Shown here one piece after another: positions 31,395 to 41,482 of a stretch of 64,000 bases of DNA. The DNA is from Amphibalanus amphitrite (taxonomy: Eukaryota; Arthropoda; Thecostraca; Balanomorpha; Balanidae). The notes beneath the pieces are model-generated. The model saw only the letters and a program-made list of their open reading frames with translations, was not told the origin of the DNA and searched no databases. A program made the position numbers and the translations under genes. The stretch spans positions 1 through 64,000 of the forward strand of contig NW_024881780.1 in the NCBI RefSeq assembly GCF_019059575.1, given 5' to 3'. Positions within the stretch are counted from its first letter, which is position 1. Each line of letters starts with the position of its first letter.

Positions 31395-32195
31395 TACCCA
31401 CGGGTCAAAAAATTCCCCCTTCGCGTTGCGGAGCACGCGGGTAACCCTAGTCCACTTCTAACTCAGCTTGTGGGCCACGTCGAGACACGCAGTAGGCGGC
31501 GTTCGAAAGAGCGTCAAAAACTATTACAAAACTACTTAGATCATTTTAAGGCTAGGTCGAACTGGTCGAAGGTCAGGTCACCAGCGACAACTGAAAATCA
31601 AAGTTCGCCGATGTTGACATTTTTTGACAAAGCGGCGCATAAGTCAGGATTCAGAAAGAGATTGAACTACAGCGCCGCAGCAAAGCGCATATTCGATAGC
31701 TCTTTTTTATGCTCTCTCTTATTGATTATCTCAGATTTGACCTAAGGTAAACGTTTTAGCCTCAAAATATACGTTTTCGCGGAGGACGTTTACATTTTGC
31801 TCAGACCTGCATGAGATTAGTTCAACCAGCATCGTGTTCCATTTTTCGAGACAGACAAGTCAAATGAACTAAAATTTGACATTAAAAGGGCATTTGAGAA
31901 TTTGACCTAAGGTAAAGGTCATAACCTAACCGGTAAAGGTCATATTGCATATTAGTCGATCCATACTTTCGAGAAGGAAAATAATTATATAGGGTGTTTC
32001 ATTGCTCTAATATATCTCTATCAAAAGTTATTGTCCAAAATCTACTGGAGACCTTTCACGACCTGAGATGACCTCAGTAACATAAAAGTGGTCACATCAC
32101 GAGTGACATTTACCGATTAAATGTGTCATATTTACCTGCATCCCGATGGTTGAGGTTGTTTTCGTTCAGAAGAAGAGCATTTCAACTGTCTCCCA
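31395..32195 (-). mobile_element. piggyBac-like (TTAA) family, decayed reverse copy
   Basis: Reverse-orientation counterparts of the right-end segment: CACGCAGTAGGCGGCGTTCGAAAGAGCGTC (about 31485-31515), GGCGCATAAGTCAGGATTCAG and TACAGCGCCGCAGCAAAGCG, with the end at about 31395-31450 (CGCGGGTAACCC). It lies tail-to-tail with the copy at 32196. Confidence 0.6.
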
Positions 32196-33390
32196 TTGAT
32201 CCGCACCGTGCTGGAGGGGGGGGTACGCCCCCTTAGGTTTTTTCCTCGCGAACATCTCAAAAACGGCGTCGCGCAGCGCCTCCGCTGTCTTTGGTACACC
32301 TGTTCATACATCTTTTCTACACAGCTTGTTAAATTTCAGATGAGGGTCGTTCAAGGTCAGGTCACTAGGGCACGTCAAGTGACCTTACCTAAAAAAAGTT
32401 AAAAGACCCGCTATAGCTACACCGACAGAACGATCACTTTTGAAACTTTTAGAGATTGATAAGACTAACAATATGCATAAAATGTTCATCTCGGACTTTT
32501 TATGTCTGTGACCTAAGGTCAGGTCAATTTTGGGACCTCAAGTCAGTGGGAGAAAAGTGAAATGCGCCTCTTTTGGACGAATGTCGTTTAAAACCCCTTA
32601 AACATCGGTTCATAGGTAAACATAGCACACTGAATCGTAAAAATGCACATGTGTCCTTTTATGTGCCCTTGAGGTCATCTCAGGTCATAAGCGGTCACCT
32701 ATTTTATCACCATAAACGGTTTTTTGGCTTCATCTTTTAATGGAGACGTGCTAGAGCGGTGAAAACACGTCAGATGTGGTCAGCTCGACGATACGGATCG
32801 ACTGATCTGCAGAATGGCCCTTTACGGTCAGGTCATGACCTTGACCTGCGGTCAAATTTTTAAAATAACCTTTCAAGGTCAACGTATAGTTCATTCGACG
32901 CGTCTCGACGAGAGGAACACGAGGCAGGCAAAAGAAATATCGTCACTGTCTTGAACCAAATGTTATTGCAGAAAAACGCTTTTCATAAAAACTGGTATTT
33001 TTGGAATTTTTGCCCTCTGGCTGGAGGCTTAACCATTGACCTGAGATCAAATCCGAGAGCAATATTCAGAAAAGCCTGTAAAAGGGCTATCGAATGCGCT
33101 TTTCCGCGGCGCTGTAACTCTATTGGTTCCCGAGTTAGCCGTTGGCAGTTTCCAAAATTGTTGAAATGGACTCAATTTTACCTTTGATGACCTCTGGTGA
33201 CCTGACCTTTGACCTGATCTAAAAATTGAAACGAAGTCTTTCCGTCATTATTTTTGACGCTCTTTCGATTTCCCCTTACCGCGTGTCGCTACGTGGCCCA
33301 GGAGCCGAGTTAGAGGGGGGACGTGAAAACACCCCCCCCCCCCCCCAGCACGACACGGAAAGCACAGGCCACCAGCACGGCGCGGGTTAA
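32196..33390. mobile_element. piggyBac-like (TTAA) palindromic element
   Basis: The right TTAA is at 33387-33390 after GCACGGCGCGGG. The left end TTGATCCGCACCGTGCTGG (32196) is a decayed TTAACCCGC end. Subterminal hairpins lie at 32214-32232 and 33315-33348. The core holds AGGTCATGACCT at 32830-32841 and mirrored CGACGATACGGATCGAC / TTCATTCGACGCGTCTCGAC segments. Confidence 0.75.
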
Positions 33391-33764
33391 CTTATAGGTA
33401 ATCGGTAACTTATAGGTACTTATAGAGAGGTAGCAAAATTGAACTGGCCCTCAATGAAGATATTTGAGAGGCTGCAGTCCACAGGTCATTTTGGTTCAGT
33501 GAGTGAGCCTGTATGTTTGTTTTTTTTTTGCAAAGAATAAAGGTTGTGCCAATCGATCAACGCATATTTTACCGTTTCGAATTCGAATGGGTGTGTATTA
33601 TGAGAATAACATGTCCGTAGCCTGAGCTCGTTTCCTATATCGTGCTAAATATGCATAAAGATTTTTTATCGCTTTTGATAAAAAACACTGAGCTGCAAAT
33701 TGCATCAATTGGATTTCATGAAAAATCAGCGAAACCTGGTTCTGATACTCGTGCCGGTTCCGTA
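33391..33764. other. hAT-like interior, nothing recognised
   Basis: Short GGTAACTTATAGG repeats near 33390-33425; otherwise nothing supported. Confidence 0.35.
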
Positions 33765-33772
33765 GGAACACC

Positions 33773-34231
33773 CAGTGGCGTACCCAGGAATTTGCGAAGG
33801 ACCAGCCGGCATTGGACGAGAGGGCGCCAATCAAGGAGGGCGCCAACAACAAGGAGGGCGCCACATATCTGAAACTTGAATGTGTCAGTTATGTTCGTAC
33901 ACGTGCGGAACGATCATAACTGACATACTGGACAGAGGGGCGCCACCCACCATCATCTAGGAGCGCGACGCTATCGATTGGAATTTGGAGGGGCGCCAAT
34001 ACTGGACAAAGGGGCGCCACCGGCCCACCATATCGTCTAGGAGGGCGCCACTATCACCAGAGGAGCGCCAATACTGGACAGAGGGGCTTCGCCATCAACT
34101 AGAAGCGCGCCGCTATCGACTGGAGGAGCGCCAACACTGGACAGAGGGGCGCCAGTCACTGAGGGCGCCGGGGACGATGAGCCAAAGGGACAGGGCATGC
34201 ACGGAATGTCCTGTATGTGCGTACGCCACTG
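33773..34231. mobile_element. hAT-like MITE, 459 bp, with duplication GGAACACC
   Basis: CAGTGGCGTACCCAGG (33773) and GTGCGTACGCCACTG (ending 34231) are the inverted ends. GGAACACC is duplicated exactly at 33765-33772 and 34232-34239. The interior is repeats of GAGGGGCGCCAATACTGGAC. It is a shortened relative of the element it sits in. Confidence 0.88.
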
Positions 34232-34544
34232 GGAACACCTAGTAAATCATGCATGAATATATGACGCTACATTTTAGACTGACCCCCTGTCACTAGCTCA
34301 CTATGGCGCCCCTCTCAAGGGAAAAAGTCGCCCCCTCGAGCACCATGGCCCCCCCCCTTTCGCTGATTTCTGGCTACGCCACTGTCCGTAGGCTACGGAC
34401 TGTGCATAAAATACAGGCCGTAGCCATGGAGGTCACCATATTAGAAGCAGCGGATGACATCGTTCACGGCGAATAGACTGGTGGTATTTTCGTCTCAATC
34501 GGCTTCGTAGTTCCTGAGTAAGGTGGCTACAATAGGCGAAAACG

Positions 34545-34739
34545 TTAACCCGCTCCCCGTGGGGCCCGGGGAAGGGGGAGGGGGAGGGGGTCGTCCCCGT
34601 AAGATCTCGGAAAGTTACAGACCGATTTTCAACATTCAAACGGCGGTCGATAGCGCCACCGGGGGGCTACCTTGTGATCCAATTTTATTTACCTAGGTGC
34701 AACCGATGACGTCACAGTTCAGGTAAGTTTGCATTTCTG
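34545..34739. mobile_element. piggyBac-like (TTAA) left-end fragment
   Basis: TTAACCCGCTCCCCGTGGGG at 34545 followed by a G-rich hairpin and TCTCGGAAAGTTACAGACCG matches the start of the family. The remainder is short and no right end was found. Confidence 0.5.
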
Positions 34740-34927
34740 ACCGTCTACGTTTTTCTCACAGACAATGACAATAGGTACAAAAACAATGTAATAAGACCAG
34801 ACGTTTCGACAACAAAGTGCCTTCGTCAGTGGAAAAACAAGATATAGGCTTTACATCGATAAAGAATATATAGAAGACGACCAGCCTGCACGAAAAGTGC
34901 AGGCTGGTCGTCTTCTATATATTTTTC
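34740..34927 (-). mobile_element. Penelope-like element terminal fragment (hammerhead core)
   Basis: On the minus strand the order CTGACGA (34829-34823), a short helix AGGCAC TTTG TTGTC, then GAAACG (34807-34802) and TCTGGTCTTATTACATTG is the conserved core of a hammerhead ribozyme. Penelope-like retroelements are known to carry such a core in their terminal repeats. No reverse transcriptase is present here. The fragment adjoins the perfect hairpin at 34865-34923. I identified the core by eye; stems I and III were not verified. Confidence 0.5.
34865..34923. repeat. Perfect inverted repeat, about 27-bp arms
   Basis: ATATATAGAAGACGACCAGC...CTGCAC pairs with GTGCAG...GCTGGTCGTCTTCTATATAT around a GAAAA loop. 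There are no mismatches in the arms. Confidence 0.85.
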
Positions 34928-35249
34928 TTCTATATATTATTTGGTTCCAGTGGCGCAGCCAGAACTCTGGCGACGGGGGTGAGAGACGTTCGCGATGGGC
35001 CCCCCAGCAAAGTGGGCCCCCCTCAACCTAATGGGGGCCCCTTACCAACAACGAAAGGTCAGCTCATTGTTTTGATCATTACCAGCCAAATCGGGGAAAA
35101 GGACAAATATCTCTTGATCTGAAGAGGCACGTAAAAAACAACAGCATATTTACAGAAACACGACCATTCTGCCCATATTTGATGGAGCGTGCAATTGATG
35201 GCCAGCGGCCACTCAAATGGCCGGGCTAGGTCAAAAAGCTTTTAAAAAA

Positions 35250-36230
35250 GCTCAACATCAGTTTTTCGACTATTACCTTTGATAGAGGTAGAGTAATGAA
35301 ATTTTCTTGAAGGTGTTAATCATCCATACGGATCAGTTGATGACCATCATGAACTTCTCAAGTAAGGGCATGACCTTGATCTGCGGTCACATTTTGAAGT
35401 TGAACTTTTTATGTGAAATTATAGGTGTTAACATTCGATGCATGTTAACGAGAGAATGATGACAAAGTAAATGTCTCATAATTTTTCTCACCAAAGTTCT
35501 TGCAAAAATTCTTAGCAAAACTATTTTGGTAAAATGCGACTATTTAGATGGTTTTGCCCTCTGCTCTGTTGCCAAACCATTGACATGAGGCATTGAGGTC
35601 AAATCTTATAAGCGATGAAGCGTTTTGAAAGGCCTATCGAATGAGTTGTTCCGCGAAGCTCTAGCTCTTTGGTTCACGAGTTATACGGTTATTTGTGAAA
35701 ATATAAAAACAATAATTTTTTCGTCGTAATCTTGTCTTTGTGTTTATCATAATTTTATGATAATTTCATCTTCAATGACCTCAGCGATGACCTAATCGAA
35801 AAATGACCGCTACGATTCTGAAGCATCCTACAGCTATCTGTTGCTTTTCTCGTCTTTCTAGCCTTCTTAAATTACGATCGGTTTTGGCCGATACGCCCCC
35901 CCCCCCCCATGGCTGATTGCACGCGTTAGAGAGCTATCAAACCCACTTTCAGCGCGCTTCAGCTTTATAGTTATGTCCTCGAGTGTCGAAATAGGCGAAA
36001 CTTTTCCTTCGATGAACATGATGATGATGACGTGGGCTTTGGTCTGAACTGCAACATGACTGAAGTAATTTCTCCATGATTTTCGACGCTCTTTAGAAAG
36101 CCGCCTACCGCCGCACTTGTCGCTTCGTGACCCTGGAGTCAGGTTAGAAGGGAATATTCAAACACCCCTCAAGGGCGTAAAACTGGAAAGCCTGGGGCCC
36201 TGCTCTGCGGGGCGCGGTCGAGCTAGGCTA
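35250..36230. mobile_element. piggyBac-like (TTAA) family, decayed copy
   Basis: Shares the family order: GATCAGTTGATGACCATCATGA, GCATGACCTTGATCTGCGGTC, TTCGATGCATGTTAACGAGAG, then CTATCGAATGAGTTGTTCCGC and TTCGACGCTCTTTAGAAAGCC, and a right-end-like GGGGCGCGGTCGAGC. Termini are eroded. C-rich tract at 35897-35909. Confidence 0.6.
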
Positions 36231-36459
36231 GAGCCAGTTCGGGATGTTTACAAGCCCACGTAAAGCCCTCAAGAATCTGCATAGAGCACAGGCCTTCCAA
36301 GACTTGGGGGTTTAGATATCAACAATCGACATGGTCTTTTGAGACCTGCGTGGTGACTATCAGAGGTCGGTGGGCCCCTCAAAAGCCAGTGCAGGAGCCT
36401 CAGGTGTCAGTTTGGAGCCATCATGGACCGGTGTGGAGTCCTGGTGAATACCTAGGCGT

Positions 36460-38165
36460 TAGAGTTCTGCACGGCTGCAATTTTCCACAGCCTAGCCGCC
36501 CCGCAGCCGTGGCTCCACAGCCACAGCCGCCCACAGCCGTGGCAAACTGTGGGCAGCCAGCCGTCAGCCGGCCGTGATGAAATGCAACCAAATAGTATAT
36601 AATAAGTTGTTTTTAGTTGAAACATATAGCCAAAAGCACATTGCAATGGGCTATAGATTCTCAAGCTCATGAAGCATCATAGGCTAAGTGGTTGTGTATC
36701 TGGCTTTAGGCCGAAGGCCTGAAGCCTGATGCGCATCGCATGCCTACACAAGCCCTTGCAAGGGGTTAAGAAAGATGGGTAGGTTAGGTAAGGTAGGTAC
36801 CTACATCAACAGAAAACATAAACAACGAACCAGAATAGAAGCACTAGCAGTGTAGAATAGACATCTAATGCCAAATCCTGAAGCATGGTTGTGGGACAGA
36901 ACAACAGACCCTGATGCTTTTCATTATCAATGTTAGGTATGGAAAATGAAACTGAAGTTGATGGACAAACAGTGATTGTCTAGTCAAAACTCTTGCTTCT
37001 TTCTTACCCTGCATATTTTCTGGGGTGTGATATGCCAGGCTTGAAGCAACCTTCTGAGCAAGTCTCCAACTAATTTGATATGCAAGGCATCAAAACACTA
37101 GTGAGCATCCAAGAAAGAAAAACATTCATCTATTTTGATTTTTCCAAATAATGATCTTCGCTCAAATCCCCAAGGACGTGCGATTGCTCTTTCAATCAAA
37201 AATTTTACTTGAGTCAAATGACGTAAAAAGCAAAGAAGTGGCAATAAATTGTTTTGTGTCACCATAAACAGCCATAGAAATCATAATTAATCAATAATAA
37301 TGCTATACAGTTAAAAATTTGCTCTCAAACAAATATCAATTATCAAATTTTTACATTTTTAGAGGAAGACGTCATTATATTAGTAAAATCAACAGCTCGC
37401 GTAAGAAATATTGTGTTCAGGGTTTTCACCGTCATGTGAATTACGTGTTCAGGGTTTCCACCATCATGTGAATTAACCGTAAATAAGGTTCATACTCACT
37501 TATAATCTAATTCCATTGGCTTCGTTGATCAGCATTTTCTGTTAGCGGTCACTCACACGCCAGTTAGAACATAAAGCGCCAGTTTTATATTATGTAATTG
37601 GACTTGCCGAAAATCCAGAAGTACATCTAAGAGTTATTTTAGATAATATTTTATGAAGCCTTTACCTGCCTTTACCTAGGCGTGATTTCTTTTTCTATTA
37701 CCTGAAAGAATTATTGAACGCTCATCTTCAATAGCTGTAAGGTGCTCTCCTAATGACCAGGTAAGATTGAGATTGATTTGAGGGGGATGTGACAGCAACA
37801 TGTTGCATTTTCTGAAACTGTCAAGCTATTGATGATGAAGGAACAATTGGTGCCTATAATTAGTATTCTGTACCAGAGTGCAAACTCTTCTACAGCAAAT
37901 GGTAAAACCATTACAGGTTTTCAAAGGCTTCACCACTTTCAATATTGCTGGGCATCCTTTGCATGATTTTTACAGGCTAGGCTGCTTATCAGAATGTAAG
38001 ATTAAGGATTTAAAATTTTATATTTGAGTACTTAAGATTGAGCTTGAAATCTCACAGCCGTGGCCACAGCCGTAGCCGTGTTCTTGGAGATATTTGCAGC
38101 CGCCCCGGCCCACAGCCGTGGGGCTGCAGCCAGCCGCGGCTGCAGCCGGCCGGTGCAGACCTCTA
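36460..38165. mobile_element. hAT-like element with TAGAGNTCTGCAC ends and duplication CTAGGCGT
   Basis: TAGAGTTCTGCACGGCTGC (36460) mirrors CCGGTGCAGACCTCTA (ending 38165). CTAGGCGT is duplicated exactly at 36452-36459 and 38166-38173. Both ends are followed by CCACAGCCGTGGC-type repeats. The 1.4-kb middle is AT-rich with no ORF and holds a direct duplication of about 30 bp, GTGTTCAGGGTTT(T/C)CACC (37411 and 37446). Confidence 0.85.
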
Positions 38166-38574
38166 CTAGGCGTCAAACCCTTAGACGTCAGGGTGAGGCC
38201 GGGCGGTGAGGCAGGCACAGGCCTGAAGAGAAGAGGAATTTTCAGATGTCGGCTTGGCATCTTAAGGGCCCTGCATGGCTTTCTCAGAGGCTGACATATC
38301 GTACTGCGGGACCTCCATGAGCCTCAAAAACCTCTATGGGCCCCCTCACGCTTGGGGTAGGCTTCCTGAAGCATAAAATATCTGAGTCTTGAGATGGGCC
38401 CATTAGACATGAACTAGACCTAAGACCATCAATATACGTGTGGTGAGTTGACCTATATCAAACATGATATCGCTCAATCAGGATTGGGATAGGCCCTCTC
38501 AGACCCAGACCAGGCACGGAGTACGGACCCTCCCACACATAGGATGATCCTTTCATTCCTGGGATGAGTCTTCT

Positions 38575-39210
38575 CAGGCCTGAACTGGGCCCTCTCAGAC
38601 CTGAAATGGGCCCCTCTCAGGCCTGAAGTGGACCCTCTCAGGCCTCAAATAGGTCCTCTAGGGCCTGAAATGGGCCCTCTCAGGCCTGACATTAGCCCTC
38701 TCAGGCCTCAAATAGGACCACAAGGGCCTGAAATGGGCCCTCTCAGGCCTGACATTAGCCCTCTCAGACCTGAAATGGGCCCCCTCAGCCCGGAAATGGT
38801 CCCTATCATGTCGAAAAAGGGCCCCCTCATACCGTAACTGGGCCCTCTCAGGTCTGAAATGGTGCCTCTTATGCCTGAGATGGGCCCCTCTCAGGTCTCA
38901 AACGGGCCCTCTCTGGCCTCAAACGGGCCCTCTAGGGCACGAAATGGGCCCTATCAAGCTTGAAATGGGCCCCCTCAGGCCTGAAATGGGCCCCTCTCAG
39001 GCCTGAAATGGGCCCCTCTCAGGCCTGAAATGGGCCCTATCAGGCATCAAATGGGCCCTCTCAGGCCTGAAATGGGCCCTGTCAAGCTTCAACTGACCCC
39101 TTCAGGCCTGAAATGGACCCCTTCAGGCCTGAAATGGGCCCTCACAGACCTGAAATGGGCCCTCTCAGGCCTGAAATGGCCCTCTCATGCCATGGAACGG
39201 GCCCTCCAAG
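38575..39210. repeat. 21-bp minisatellite (TCAGGCCTGAAATGGGCCCTC)
   Basis: About thirty imperfect copies of a unit beginning TCAGGCCTGAAATGGGCCCT. The 21-bp period keeps frames open as LRPEMGP heptads (for example 38628-38837); there is no start context or family match, so I do not call a gene. It lies inside the 34948-39457 element. Confidence 0.85.
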
Positions 39211-39465
39211 GCCTTGGATTAGTTCAATCGGGCCTTGGATGTACCCCCTTAAATCATAAAATGGGACTATAAATCCTAAAGGGGGGGGGGTATCAGGCCT
39301 GAAAACTGTTTTTCAGTCCTATGACGGACCTTGACATTAGTGATAAAAAATTGTCGGGCTGCATAACGTTACAGTTCGAATCGACGGTGGGCCCCTAGGA
39401 TAAGAGACGGGGGTGAGATCTCACCCCTTTCACCCCCCCCCCCTGGCTGCGCCACTGTTTGGTTC

Positions 39466-39780
39466 TTGTCATTCCGGTGGTTGCTGAGTTACATGGATTA
39501 GTTGCAGGCCTGGCGGTGGAATAGTGTAGAACGCAAGTAGAACGTGCGTTCATTTTGACCGCAGTGTTTTAGAACAATATTGTTTACAATAATGGCGCAC
39601 AATATACAAAACCGATCATTCCTCGTTCCGCGTCATGTGCCGCATTCTGTCGTGTGTCCCGAGAGGCATGGGTTACTACAAGGCCATATGGTTACTATAG
39701 AAGTTATTTGTGTCAATAATTGGTAGCTGAAAAGAATATACATCAAGACTGTGCAATTATTTTGATTGCTAGACTTCCTC
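39466..39780. other. 5' flank of RPB8
   Basis: Unique-looking sequence between the hAT edge and the RPB8 start. It should contain the promoter, but no TATA box stands out. A possible acceptor TTGATTGCTAG (39761-39771) just before the start would allow a 5' UTR intron. Confidence 0.4.
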
Positions 39781-40233
39781 ATGGCTGGGGTACTATTTGA
39801 AGACATTTTCGATGTGAAGGATATCGACCCTGGAGGAAAGAAGTTCGAGCGGACAAGCCGACTCCACTGCGAGTCAGAGTCATTCAAAATGGATTTGATT
39901 CTAGACATCAATGTGTGGATCTATCCCATGGAGCTTGGTGATAAATTCCGACTCGTTCTTGCTAAGACTTTGAAAGAAGATGGGTACCCCATGGATTCAG
40001 AGTTCAATGCATCAGAAACAGGCCCATCTCGGGCGGACAGCTTCGAGTATGTGATGCACGGCAAGATTTACAGGATCGAGGGAGACGATCTGACTGGAGA
40101 TGGAAGCGGTCGACTGTCAGCCTATGTGTCCTTTGGCGGACTCCTGATGAGGCTTCAGGGTGATGCCAACAATTTGCACGGATTCGAACAAGACAACCAC
40201 ATATACCTGCTCATGAAAAAGCTGGCTTTCTAA
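39781..40233 (+). CDS. POLR2H: RNA polymerases I, II and III common subunit RPABC3 (RPB8)
   Basis: Single-exon gene for the 150-residue OB-fold subunit shared by all three nuclear RNA polymerases. It opens [20 protein letters not shown] and continues with [67 protein letters not shown], ending YLLMKKLAF. This is close to animal RPB8 over its whole length, with no gap. An upstream in-frame ATG at 39766 would add five residues; the [10 protein letters not shown] start fits the family, so 39781 is chosen. Absence of introns within the coding sequence is notable against the intron-rich neighbours but the gene lacks any sign of a retrocopy (no poly-A tail seen). Confidence 0.96.
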   Translation: MAGVLFEDIFDVKDIDPGGKKFERTSRLHCESESFKMDLILDINVWIYPMELGDKFRLVLAKTLKEDGYPMDSEFNASETGPSRADSFEYVMHGKIYRIEGDDLTGDGSGRLSAYVSFGGLLMRLQGDANNLHGFEQDNHIYLLMKKLAF

Positions 40234-41062
40234 GTGCAGAATACATTCTCATCATCATTTTCTTTGCTGTTTTATAGTCAATAACAAGAAGCATCAATAT
40301 TAACATGGATTTTTTCATGGATGGTGACATTTACATATATATATTGGCACTTAGTCATATGTAGCTACCTATCTGTTATTATGGATTGATGCCCACCTGA
40401 CTGTTTGACAATACTGTGCAAATAATATGAGCTAGGGTATGCAACCATTGCGTCAGCCCGCAGCCGTCAACATGTAATTAAAACAATGAAGAAAGCTGAT
40501 CAGCAATATACTCATTCAGCATTTTCATGTATTCTTCATTATGGATGTCACATGACATTGTAATATAATTTATAAACTGATGCTTTAGAGTGGACTTACA
40601 TTCAAATAGAGCTGAAAAAAATTGCCAGCTAGGTAGGGACAGCTTATCATTGATAATGCAGCAATAGCATGCATTATACTACCTCTGCCTGTGACCCTAA
40701 GTTTTCATTCCATGCTAGATGTAGAACGAAGTAAGCAGATGATTTTATGGCAGCTAAGCTATATGTAGTTAGACTAAGGCATGATCTTTATCCTTATTGT
40801 GTAACCAGGGAAGCAGAGCTGCAGAAGTTCCCAATGGCTGCAGGTACAATTCAGTATCCCAGCTATGACAGAAAAATGTGCAGCTCTCATCTCCAGGTAA
40901 AATGTGCCAGTTCTGGCTGCTTGGTCTTCAGAAATGTGAATGTCAATGCTCATGCATCCTGGAATTTCACACAAATCGTTCTCAAAACAGGCTAAATTTA
41001 GTAATCTCCAGAATATTTCTCGAAGGTTAGCCCCAGGTAAAAAGAAGATGGTTTGAGATGAG
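40234..41062. other. 3' flank of RPB8, no gene seen
   Basis: AT-rich, nothing recognised. The 205-residue minus-strand frame crossing 40774-41391 is a product of the (GACTCC)n tract. Confidence 0.4.
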
Positions 41063-41364
41063 CAGGGCTGCGGAGTCGATGGATTTTCGGCGACTCCGAC
41101 TCCGACTCCGACTCCGGCTTTGGCTTTCAAAAACCAGCTCCGACTCCGACTCCGGGCAGAATTGTCGACTCCGACCGACTCCAACTCCCGACTCCGACTC
41201 CGCAGACCTAGCAGGGCTGCGGAGTCGACAGATTTTCGGTGACTCAGACTCCGACTCCGGCTCGGGTTTCTAAAATCGACTCCGACTCCGACTCCGACTC
41301 CGGTCACAACTGTCGACTCCGACCGACTCCGACTCCGACTCCGACTCCGACTCCGCAGCCCTGG
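41063..41364. repeat. Two (GACTCC)n elements with CAGGGCTGCGGAGTCG borders
   Basis: Each unit starts GCAGGGCTGCGGAGTCG(A)(T/C) and runs into GACTCC hexamer repeats (41064-41212 and 41212-41364). The second closes with CGACTCCGCAGCCCTG, the mirror of the opening. The shared non-hexamer core (GATTTTCGG(C/T)GACTC, then TCTAAAATCGAC and CAGAATTGTCGAC) shows these are copies of one dispersed element rather than chance microsatellites. Confidence 0.8.
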
Positions 41365-41482
41365 AGATGAGTGAACTTGTTCACATACCATGACTCAACA
41401 GGTAATATCACACATTGATATGTTCGGTGCTTCATAGGAGGTAATGCTTTTCTCCTCACCGCTCCAGCCTCTACATAATGAC

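Larger units (their letters stand above)
28933..34384. mobile_element. hAT-like element, 5.45 kb, with 8-bp duplication TCCGTAGG
   Basis: The left end CAGTGGCGTAGACAGG (28933) mirrors the right end CTGGCTACGCCACTG (34370-34384). The flanking octamer TCCGTAGG is identical at 28925-28932 and 34385-34392, as hAT superfamily insertion requires. There is no transposase ORF. Terminal regions are GGCGCC-rich degenerate repeats (28950-30060 and 34280-34360). Nested within it are TTAA-family copies (31395-33390) and a 459-bp relative (33773-34231). Confidence 0.85.
34948..39457. mobile_element. hAT-like element, 4.5 kb, with 8-bp duplication TTTGGTTC
   Basis: CAGTGGCGCAGCCAG (34948) mirrors CTGGCTGCGCCACTG (39443-39457). 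TTTGGTTC is identical at 34940-34947 and 39458-39465. No transposase ORF. It contains a TTAA-family copy (35250-36230), a second hAT-like element (36460-38165) and a 21-bp minisatellite (38575-39210). Its right edge lies 323 bp from the RPB8 start codon. Confidence 0.88.

Noticed and set aside
38628-39272. LRPEMGP heptad frames
   Set aside because: Result of a 21-bp minisatellite inside a transposon.
40774-41391. 205-residue minus-strand frame rich in RSRSRS
   Set aside because: Translation of the (GACTCC)n tracts, not an SR protein.
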